Of a stretch of 5,357 nucleotides of DNA, positions 1 through 4,853 are shown piece after piece. Numbering within the stretch: the first letter of the stretch is position 1; each line of letters begins with the position of its first letter. The position numbers and the translations under genes were made by a program. The notes beneath the pieces were generated by a model. It was not told where the DNA came from. It saw nothing but the letters and a program-made list of their open reading frames with translations, and made no database searches. Source of the DNA: Opitutales bacterium (lineage in GTDB: Bacteria > Verrucomicrobiota > Verrucomicrobiia > Opitutales > Intestinicryptomonadaceae). The stretch is from assembly GCA_017526045.1 (NCBI GenBank), contig JAFXRX010000307.1, forward strand, positions 1-5,357. The letters are read 5' to 3'.

Positions 1-882
1 AACAAAATGCCAATAAAAGGCGCAAACGCAATCACTGCCGACATGGTCGCCTCCGACAATTCCCTTTGCAGCTGGCTTGGCGACAACAAAACAATCGAAA
101 ACAAAGACGGCGCGCAAGAGTACTACGACTCCATCTTTTCTTTGTACGCTTCGTGGGGGCTCGATTTCGTCAAAGTTGACGATTTGTCAAATCCGTACCA
201 CAAAGAGGAAATCGAAATGATAAGGCGGGCGATAGACAAGTGCGGGCGCAAAATCGTTTTTAGCATGTCGCCCGGCGAAACTCCGATTGCCGAGGCAGCC
301 CACGCAAAGAGCTGCGCGAACATGTGGCGAATCGTTCCCGACCTGTGGGACGAATGGGGGCACGTCAAAAACCTCATTGAGGCGGCGGCGCGATGGGTAG
401 GGCACGGCGGATACGGAACTTATCCCGACTGCGACATGCTGCCTCTGGGGCGCATCGGCATTCGGGCTGAGCGCGGAACCGACCGCAGCTCGCGGCTTGC
501 AAAAGACGAGCAGTATTCGCTCATGAATTTAATGCTGATATGCAAAAGCCCTCTGATGTTCGGCGGAGACCTGCCAAGCTGCGATGAATTTACAATGTCG
601 CTTCTAACAAACAAGGCGGCACTGAAAATCCATAGAGGCTCAAAAAATCCGCGCGTTGTTAAAAATGGCGGCGACATTCTTGTAATCGCCTCGACCGACA
701 AAACGGGGAAAAGGCATAACGCGGCAATTTTCAACAAAACCGACAGCCCATTGACGGCTGAAATCTCGGAAGAGTTGTTCCCGCAGAACGCAAAAATCGC
801 CGATGCTTGGAGCGGGGAATTTTTGAAAGGAAGAACAGTAGAGCTTCCGCCCCGCGGCTCGATTTTGTTAACGGAAAATTAA
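1..882 (+). CDS. GH27-family alpha-galactosidase-like glycoside hydrolase, 5'-truncated by the window edge
   Basis: The reading frame is open from base 1 to a TAA at 880-882, so the N-terminal part of the catalytic barrel lies outside the window and the ATG at 7 is internal. Counting that Met as residue 1, the GH27/melibiase signatures appear in order. WGLDFVKVDD (50-59) carries the expected nucleophile Asp58. MWRIVPD (106-112) carries the expected acid/base Asp112, with Arg108 in the usual conserved place. YPDCDMLPLG (139-148) and the SPLMFGGDL motif near residue 180 are also typical. The last ~75 residues look like the C-terminal beta-sandwich, with an AWSGE motif and an LPPRGSILL ending. 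Retaining GH27 enzymes cleave terminal alpha-galactosides, and some act on alpha-N-acetylgalactosaminides or beta-L-arabinopyranosides. The exact substrate cannot be read here, and whether the enzyme is exported is unknown because its start is missing. It converges on fabG. Confidence 0.9.
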   Translation, partial: NKMPIKGANAITADMVASDNSLCSWLGDNKTIENKDGAQEYYDSIFSLYASWGLDFVKVDDLSNPYHKEEIEMIRRAIDKCGRKIVFSMSPGETPIAEAAHAKSCANMWRIVPDLWDEWGHVKNLIEAAARWVGHGGYGTYPDCDMLPLGRIGIRAERGTDRSSRLAKDEQYSLMNLMLICKSPLMFGGDLPSCDEFTMSLLTNKAALKIHRGSKNPRVVKNGGDILVIASTDKTGKRHNAAIFNKTDSPLTAEISEELFPQNAKIADAWSGEFLKGRTVELPPRGSILLTEN

Positions 883-949
883 AAAAATCCTCCGCGCCGA
901 CAGCGAAAAAAATTGAGAATCTTGCGCGATGGCAAGATGTAAAATCGCG

Positions 950-1039
950 AAAGAACAAGGGGAAAAACTTTTTCGGACGCGGCGCAGCCGCGCAAACAAA
1001 GAAGCTCTTTTTTGCGGAAGCGAAGCTCTAACTTTTTCG
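950..1039. repeat. Palindromic intergenic repeat, copy A
   Basis: This stretch lies just after the GH27 gene. It contains the near-perfect hairpin GCGGC-GCA-GCCGC at 979-991, extended by one pair to 978-992. It is preceded by an AAAGAA/CTTTTTCGGA segment and ends in GCTCTAACTTT (1025-1035). The same blocks occur in the same order in copy B (1152-1257). Copy A has about 33 extra bases between the palindrome and the GCTCTAACTTT block. Within copy A, AACTTTTTCG occurs twice (966-975 and 1030-1039) and GAAGCTCT twice (1001-1008 and 1022-1029). No coding potential is convincing. It may be one member of a family of dispersed intergenic repeats, but only two copies can be seen. The outer limits are approximate. 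Confidence 0.55.
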
Positions 1040-1107
1040 TTTAGTGGCTGGGTAGGTTGTAAGTGGTAAAAAGTGCGGAGGATGCCCGATGCTTTTGTGT
1101 TTTATGA

Positions 1108-1136
1108 GGGGGAGCTGTACTTTGTACTGCCCCCCC
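1108..1136. other. Strong GC-rich hairpin in the convergent gap
   Basis: The arms 1108-1120 and 1124-1136 are complementary in 11 of 13 positions around a 3-base loop: GGGGG, GC and GTAC blocks face GTAC, GC and CCCCC, with two mismatches. There is no T-run on either side, so it does not look like a standard intrinsic terminator. It could act as an RNA stem protecting a 3' end, or be part of the repeat family flanking it. The rest of 1040-1107 shows nothing recognisable. Confidence 0.6.
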
Positions 1137-1151
1137 GAAATAAAACCAAAA

Positions 1152-1257
1152 TGGAGGGCAAGGGAAAGAAAAAACAAACTCCTTTACGGATGCGGCGCAG
1201 CCGCTCTAACTTTAAAAACTTTTCCTAAAAGTTTGTTTTTTCTTTTCCGCTCCTCCA
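1152..1257. repeat. Long inverted repeat, copy B of the intergenic palindromic element
   Basis: The outer arms 1152-1180 and 1230-1257 are complementary almost throughout. The block 1165-1180 (AAAGAAAAAACAAACT) is matched perfectly at 1230-1245, and TGGAGG at 1152-1157 pairs with CCTCCA at 1252-1257. Inside lies the same GCGGC-GCA-GCCGC hairpin as in copy A (here 1192-1204), followed by GCTCTAACTTT (1203-1213). The element ends seven bases before the fabG stop codon and lies between two convergent genes. Its A-rich/T-rich arms would put a U-rich tract after a stem in transcripts of either strand. A bidirectional terminator role or a MITE/REP-like element are both reasonable readings. No target-site duplication is obvious. 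Confidence 0.65.
1216..1246 (+). terminator. Candidate intrinsic terminator for the GH27 transcript
   Basis: A perfect 8-bp stem, 1216-1223 with 1227-1234 and loop CCT, is followed directly by GTTTTTTCTTTT (1235-1246). The stem is A/T-rich with a single G-C pair and would be weak alone, but it lies inside the larger inverted repeat 1152-1257, which could strengthen it. It is more than 330 bases after the GH27 stop codon, so an earlier stop for that transcript is possible. Confidence 0.35.
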
Positions 1258-1263
1258 CGCTTT

Positions 1264-2010
1264 TTACATGGACATGCCGCCGTTGATGGATATTACCTGG
1301 CCGGTGATGTAGCCGCCCTCCTCGGAGCAAAGATATACGCACATGCGCGCAATATCCTCAGGCTTGCCAAAACGCTTCAAAGGTATGATTTCCTTCGCCT
1401 TTTCAACAACCGACTCGGGCAGTTTTGAAGTCATGTCGGTTTCGATAAAGCCCGGGGCAATGGCGTTTACAGTGATGTTGCGCGAGGCAAGCTCGCGGGC
1501 GAGCGACTTTGTGTAGCCGATGAGCCCCGCTTTTGCGGCGGCGTAATTCGCTTGCCCTGCGTTGCCCATAAGCCCCACAACGGAGGAAATGTTGATAATT
1601 CTGCCCCATCTGCCGCCCATCATCGCCTTCACAAAATTGCGGACGATGTGGAATGCGGGGGTTAGGTTTGTGTCGATTACGTCCTGCCATTCGGCGTCGG
1701 ACATTCTGAGCATTAGATTGTCGCGGGTGATGCCGGCGTTGTTTACGATGATGTCGATTTTGCCGTATTTTTTGAGAAGCTCGGCGGCGGCGGCCTTGAC
1801 TTCTTCGGGCTTTGAAACGTCGAGGGCGCACGCTTCGGCGCATAGCCCCATAGAGTTGATTTCATCTGCGACCGCGCCACAGGAGGAGGGGTTTTTGCTT
1901 GCGCAAATTACCTTGCAGCCTGCCTTTGCGAGCTGCAATGCGATTTCTCTGCCTATGCCGCGCCCCGCGCCGCTAATAAACGCCACTTTGTCATTAAATG
2001 TTAGTTCCAT
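1264..2010 (-). CDS. fabG: 3-oxoacyl-[acyl-carrier-protein] reductase FabG
   Basis: This is a 248-residue short-chain dehydrogenase, close to the usual ~244-248 length of FabG. It reduces 3-oxoacyl-ACP to (3R)-hydroxyacyl-ACP with NADPH in the cytosolic fatty-acid elongation cycle. The NADP-binding glycine motif GAGRGIG is at 14-20, NNAG at 90-93, and the catalytic set is Asn115, Ser143, Tyr156 and Lys160. The segment SSVVGLMGNAGQANYAAAKAG is almost diagnostic for FabG. Arg134 and Arg177 sit where E. coli FabG has its ACP-docking arginines. I chose the ATG at 2008-2010 because the protein then begins in the usual place (MELTFNDKVAFISG). The same frame stays open to an ATG at 2082, which would add 24 unconserved residues and overlap the upstream gene. 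Neither start has a clear Shine-Dalgarno sequence. It is probably co-transcribed with the secreted-protein gene upstream. No acpP, fabD or fabF is adjacent, so a role as an extra FabG paralogue cannot be excluded. Confidence 0.93.
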   Translation of the reverse strand: MELTFNDKVAFISGAGRGIGREIALQLAKAGCKVICASKNPSSCGAVADEINSMGLCAEACALDVSKPEEVKAAAAELLKKYGKIDIIVNNAGITRDNLMLRMSDAEWQDVIDTNLTPAFHIVRNFVKAMMGGRWGRIINISSVVGLMGNAGQANYAAAKAGLIGYTKSLARELASRNITVNAIAPGFIETDMTSKLPESVVEKAKEIIPLKRFGKPEDIARMCVYLCSEEGGYITGQVISINGGMSM

Positions 2011-2038
2011 AATGAGAAAAAAGTATCTCGAAAATTTC

Positions 2039-2066
2039 GCGCCTTGCAAGATTTTAATCAAGGCGC
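2039..2066 (-). other. Perfect 8-bp hairpin between the unknown gene and fabG
   Basis: GCGCCTTG at 2039-2046 is the exact reverse complement of CAAGGCGC at 2059-2066, with a 12-base loop. On the minus strand the stem begins two bases after the TGA (2069-2071) of the secreted-protein gene and ends 28 bases before the fabG ATG. It is followed by GAAATTTT, too short a U-run for a confident terminator. It may reduce read-through into fabG, mark an mRNA processing site, or shape the fabG leader. Confidence 0.5.
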
Positions 2067-2068
2067 TC

Positions 2069-3220
2069 TCATTCGGGAACATTTGCTTGCGTAGCTTTTT
2101 CTTCCTGTTCGGGGGCGGGCGCTTGCGGCAAGAGCGGCATTTTGGCGGAGGCGCGTTTTTCTATCATTTTGTCTATGATTTTTTGCGCCTCGGGCGTTCG
2201 CGGGAAGGGGGTAGAAACTTCAAAATAGATTTCCGCGCCGCCGTTTTTTGCATAATAGAAGCTTGTGGCAATTTTTGCCCCCGTTATGTCGGTTAGGTCG
2301 TTGTTTATTGTTTGGAATTTTATGTTTGCGAAGGTTTGCTCCGAAATTTTTGCGTTCGCTAATTTTTCTTTTGCGTCTTTTTTTAGTGCGTCGAAATCAA
2401 TTCTTGGGGATTGCGTCGGGTTTCTGTATTCCATAAATTTTACATGTTCCGTGCTTGGACTGCTTTCGTAAACTATGCGGTAAAGGGGTTGTGTGTCGGG
2501 GTGTGTTTCAATTCTTAAAAATTTAAGCGGAAGCTTTTCCTCTTTTATCCTGCCAAGAATTTCATACGGAGTATCGGAGGTCGGGTCAAAACCCGCATTA
2601 AAAAGCGACATAAACGTTGTTATTTCATTTGCATATGGTTCCAGCGTTTCCAAATGCTTTTTAATTTCTTTTTCAATATAGGGTTCGCCGCTGTTGCGGA
2701 TTTTTATTATGGATACAAGGTTTGGTTCGCCGTTGCCGGACACTATGACAAAGTGTTTAAAATACATGCCGTCCCGCTCGATTAGCGAATACGCCATATT
2801 AAAGTAGTTTGCAATGTAAAGTTCGTATTTTCTTGTGTTTTCGAATATTGGGCACATAAAGCCGATATGCAAAACACTGTTTTCGTTTTCCCCGATGAAT
2901 CCGTAATTTCCGGCTAAAATTATGTTAAAAAAGTTTTTGTTTATTTCAGTTATGGCAAACTTGCCCCATACCATATCTTTTACTTTTTTCATCAACGGCG
3001 AAAGATTTTCCGTCACTTCTTTCGGGAATTTTTCATCGTGAATTTTTTTTATGATGTCCTCTTGTAATTTTTTTGCGGGTTGAATTTCTTTGTCCTGCGG
3101 CGCGGCTTCGTCGAACTTGGATGCATCCGCGGGTGGAATTTCTTTGTACGGCGGCTGGTTTGCGAAGACCGCAGAGCAGGCGAGCGCGGCGGATATCAGG
3201 ATTGTTTGCAGTTTTTTCAT
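2069..3220 (-). CDS. Secreted protein of unknown function, 383 residues
   Basis: I do not recognise this family. The protein begins with a clear Sec signal peptide: MKK, a hydrophobic stretch at about 4-19, then Ala-Val-Phe-Ala with predicted signal peptidase I cleavage after Ala20. Cys15 lies inside the signal, but residues -3 and -2 are Ala and Leu, a poor lipobox, so a lipoprotein is less likely. The mature part opens with a charged, Pro-rich stretch (21-55), then a mixed alpha/beta region (about 80-350) rich in Tyr, Phe, Lys and Glu. It has a single Cys (123) and no further membrane segment. The tail (362-383) is Pro/Gln/Glu-rich and probably disordered. The codons are A/T-ending and unlike those of sucC. 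It is likely periplasmic or outer-membrane associated. The gene is transcribed towards fabG, 58 bases away, and divergently from sucC. No Shine-Dalgarno sequence precedes the ATG. The reading frame is certain; the function is not known. Confidence 0.85.
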   Translation of the reverse strand: MKKLQTILISAALACSAVFANQPPYKEIPPADASKFDEAAPQDKEIQPAKKLQEDIIKKIHDEKFPKEVTENLSPLMKKVKDMVWGKFAITEINKNFFNIILAGNYGFIGENENSVLHIGFMCPIFENTRKYELYIANYFNMAYSLIERDGMYFKHFVIVSGNGEPNLVSIIKIRNSGEPYIEKEIKKHLETLEPYANEITTFMSLFNAGFDPTSDTPYEILGRIKEEKLPLKFLRIETHPDTQPLYRIVYESSPSTEHVKFMEYRNPTQSPRIDFDALKKDAKEKLANAKISEQTFANIKFQTINNDLTDITGAKIATSFYYAKNGGAEIYFEVSTPFPRTPEAQKIIDKMIEKRASAKMPLLPQAPAPEQEEKATQANVPE

Positions 3221-3264
3221 AGTCGGTTTATTGTTTTGTTTGTTCGAAAATATACAGCGTTATT

Positions 3265-3297
3265 CGCGCGGATTTTTCCAAATCCGCCGCGCGGCGG
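3265..3297. promoter_or_regulatory. Overlapping palindromes upstream of the secreted-protein gene (possible operator)
   Basis: Two symmetric sequences overlap. GCGGATTT (3268-3275) pairs with AAATCCGC (3280-3287) around TTCC, and continues with three more pairs past a bulge to 3265/3291. CCGCCGCGCGGCGG (3284-3297) is a perfect 14-bp palindrome. They lie 45-77 bases before the start codon of the unknown gene. On that strand a TTGACC box (3296-3301) directly abuts the palindrome, but no good -10 follows at normal spacing. The sequence could be a regulator binding site or a 5'-UTR stem-loop. Between it and the ATG nothing else is recognisable apart from a possible TATATT at 3249-3254 (minus strand). 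Confidence 0.4.
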
Positions 3298-3363
3298 TCA
3301 AGATTTAAAAAAATTTTTATTGTTTGCTTTGTAAAACGGCGGTTGGCGCGTAAAATTCGCGCG

Positions 3364-3425
3364 AAATTGGCAAAAAATGCTGACAAAATTGTAAAAAACG
3401 CAAAAAAAATGCGAAAATGTAAAAA
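3364..3425. promoter_or_regulatory. Helically phased A-tracts (predicted curved DNA / UP-like region)
   Basis: Seven A-runs of 3-8 bases occur at 3364-3366, 3372-3377, 3385-3388, 3393-3398, 3402-3409, 3414-3417 and 3421-3425. Their centres are spaced roughly 9.5, 12, 9, 10, 10 and 7.5 bases apart, about one helical turn each. A-tracts on the same face of the helix are known to bend DNA, and A-rich sequence just upstream of a -35 box can act as an UP element. The run ends five bases before the candidate sucC promoter. Confidence 0.5.
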
Positions 3426-3430
3426 TTCCC

Positions 3431-3458
3431 TTGAAATTCAGCGTGATAGGTCTAACTT
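3431..3458 (+). promoter_or_regulatory. Candidate sigma-70-type promoter for sucCD
   Basis: TTGAAA (3431-3436) matches the -35 consensus in five of six positions. TAACTT (3453-3458), 16 bases later, is a modest -10 match. It is the best-spaced pair seen in the 3221-3655 gap on this strand, and it follows the A-tract region directly. Transcription from it would give a leader of about 190 bases before the sucC start codon. A TATTAT at 3468-3473 is an alternative -10 without a good -35. Confidence 0.35.
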
Positions 3459-3544
3459 TAACTCGATTATTATAAGCCGAATGCGGGGCTATTCGATTTT
3501 TTGCGCTGCGTGCTCATTCGTTTGAGCGAAAAACGCGGGCGCAT

Positions 3545-3617
3545 CCCGCCGCCAAATTTCGCGCGATGGTTGAAAATCGCGGCGGGGGTTTGGCGGCGCT
3601 AAAAATCGCATCGCGCG
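3545..3617 (+). promoter_or_regulatory. Competing inverted repeats in the sucC leader
   Basis: Several mutually exclusive stems can form in the presumed sucC 5' UTR. CGCCGCCAAA (3547-3556) pairs with TTTGGCGGCG (3589-3598). CCCGCCGC (3545-3552) can instead pair with GCGGCGGG (3579-3586). CGCGAT (3562-3567) pairs with ATCGCG (3576-3581), while the overlapping CGCGCGAT (3560-3567) can instead pair with ATCGCGCG (3610-3617). No known riboswitch class is recognised, and no terminator-like T-run follows. The segment is G/C-rich, so some complementarity is expected by chance. Confidence 0.35.
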
Positions 3618-3642
3618 CGGGGCTTGGTTTTTTAAAAAAAAT

Positions 3643-3648
3643 AAAAGG
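3643..3648 (+). promoter_or_regulatory. Ribosome binding site of sucC
   Basis: AAAAGG lies seven bases before the ATG at 3656. This supports that start over the in-frame ATG at 3566, which has no such motif and would add 30 residues not typical of SucC. Confidence 0.6.
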
Positions 3649-3655
3649 CACCAGA

Positions 3656-4843
3656 ATGAATATTCACGAATATCAGGCAAAGGAATTGTTTGCAAATTTT
3701 GGCGTTGCGGTCGCAAAGGGCGCAGCGGCAAAAGACCCTTCGGAATTTGAAGCGGCGGTTGCAAGCTTAAACGGAACCCACGTTGTGGTCAAAAGCCAAA
3801 TCCACGCAGGCGGCCGCGGCAAGGGCGTTTTCAAGGACGGCTTCAAGGGCGGCGTGCACTACGCCAAGCGCGAAGAGGCGGTTGAAATCGCAAAGAAAAT
3901 GTTTGGCAACGTCTTGGTAACCAAGCAGACCGGCGAGGCCGGCAAGGAAGTAAAAACAATCTACTTCACCGAAGGCTGCGACATCGCAAAAGAATACTAC
4001 CTTTCAATCGTAATGGACAGAGCCTCGGGCAAGGACGTCGTAATCGCCTCTTGCGAAGGCGGCATGGAAATCGAAAAAGTCGCCGAGGAAACTCCCGAAA
4101 AAATCAAGAAGGTGTTCATCAACCCCGAAACGGGCATCCAGCCGTACCAAGTCCGCGAGCTCGCGTTCTTCCTGGGCTTCGGCGAAAAGGAATTGCAGAA
4201 GAAGTTTGCGGCTCTCATCAAGGGCCTCTACAAGCTTTACGCAGCCAAAGACTGCTCTTTGGTCGAAGTAAACCCGCTTATTTTGACGCCGCAAAACGAC
4301 ATCGTCGCGCTCGACGCGAAAGTCTCGTTTGACGACAACGCGCTCTTTCGCCACCCCGACATTTTGGAATACCGCGACCTCTCCGAGGAAAATCCGCTCG
4401 AAATCGAGGCGAAGAAATTCGAGCTCAACTACATCAAGCTCGACGGCAATATCGCCTGCATGGTAAACGGCGCGGGCTTGGCGATGGCCACTATGGACAT
4501 CATCAAGTATTACGGCGGCGACCCCGCAAACTTTTTGGACGTCGGCGGCGGCGCGACTGAAGAGGCGATTACGGCTGCCTTCAAAATCCTTTTGAGCGAC
4601 GAAAACACAAAGGGCATTCTCATCAACATCTTCGGCGGCATCATGCGCTGCGACGTTATCGCTGCGGGCGGTGTCGCGGCGGTGAAGAACGTCGGCGGCT
4701 TGAAAATTCCGCTGGTTGTGCGCCTGGAAGGCACAAACGTCGAGCAGGGCAACAAGATTTTGGCAGAAAGCGGCATCGACATTACAACCGCGTCCGACTT
4801 GGACGATGCGGCTCAGAAAATCGTAAAAATCGTATCAAAGTAA
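3656..4843 (+). CDS. sucC: Succinate-CoA ligase (succinyl-CoA synthetase) beta subunit
   Basis: The protein has 395 residues, close to the ~388 of E. coli SucC. With SucD it converts succinyl-CoA, ADP (or GDP) and phosphate to succinate, CoA and ATP (or GTP) in the cytosolic TCA cycle. It starts with the family hallmark MNIHEYQAKELF. The N-terminal ATP-grasp domain shows Lys46 and the GGRGKG loop (52-57) used in nucleotide binding. EVNPL (204-208) and the following LDAK carry the expected Mg2+ ligands Asn206 and Asp220. The C-terminal CoA-ligase domain shows VNGAGLAMATMD (270-281), DVGGGA (295-300) and NIFGGIMRCD (324-333). Nucleotide preference cannot be decided by eye. All key residues are present and there is no sign of damage. 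Codons are strongly C/G-ending, as expected for a highly expressed core gene. sucD follows after 10 bases in the same operon. Confidence 0.97.
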   Translation: MNIHEYQAKELFANFGVAVAKGAAAKDPSEFEAAVASLNGTHVVVKSQIHAGGRGKGVFKDGFKGGVHYAKREEAVEIAKKMFGNVLVTKQTGEAGKEVKTIYFTEGCDIAKEYYLSIVMDRASGKDVVIASCEGGMEIEKVAEETPEKIKKVFINPETGIQPYQVRELAFFLGFGEKELQKKFAALIKGLYKLYAAKDCSLVEVNPLILTPQNDIVALDAKVSFDDNALFRHPDILEYRDLSEENPLEIEAKKFELNYIKLDGNIACMVNGAGLAMATMDIIKYYGGDPANFLDVGGGATEEAITAAFKILLSDENTKGILINIFGGIMRCDVIAAGGVAAVKNVGGLKIPLVVRLEGTNVEQGNKILAESGIDITTASDLDDAAQKIVKIVSK

Positions 4844-4846
4844 GGA
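4842..4846 (+). promoter_or_regulatory. Ribosome binding site of sucD, overlapping the sucC stop codon
   Basis: AAGGA overlaps the last two bases of the sucC TAA (4841-4843) and lies seven bases before the sucD ATG. It is the clearest Shine-Dalgarno sequence in the window. The arrangement suggests coupled translation, which would help make the two subunits in equal amounts. Confidence 0.7.
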
Positions 4847-4853
4847 TTTAAAA

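Noticed and set aside
883..1263. Possible tRNA or small RNA gene in the convergent gap
   Set aside because: No T-loop-like GTTCRA motif or cloverleaf arrangement was found. The visible structure is explained by the repeats and hairpins.
807..1286. Short plus-strand frames at 807-1031 and 1089-1286
   Set aside because: One overlaps the end of the GH27 gene, the other the fabG end. Both run through the palindromic repeats, and neither has a ribosome binding site or recognisable protein features.
2011..2082. In-frame 24-codon extension of fabG from an ATG at 2082
   Set aside because: It would overlap the upstream gene by 14 bases and run through the 2039-2066 hairpin. FabG proteins normally start close to MELTFNDK.
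1562..2296. 244-codon plus-strand frame opposite fabG and the secreted-protein gene
   Set aside because: It crosses the junction of two well-supported minus-strand genes and its translation looks like an antisense shadow.
3080..3334. Short plus-strand frames opposite the start of the secreted-protein gene
   Set aside because: They are antisense to a clear signal-peptide coding start and show no ribosome binding site or family resemblance.
3343..3525. Lys-rich 60-codon frame starting with TTG
   Set aside because: Its composition simply reflects the A-tract DNA. There is no ribosome binding site, and it spans the candidate sucC promoter.
3566..3655. In-frame 30-codon extension of sucC from an ATG at 3566
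   Set aside because: The added residues do not resemble SucC, there is no ribosome binding site, and MNIHEYQAKELF at 3656 is the standard N-terminus with an AAAAGG before it.
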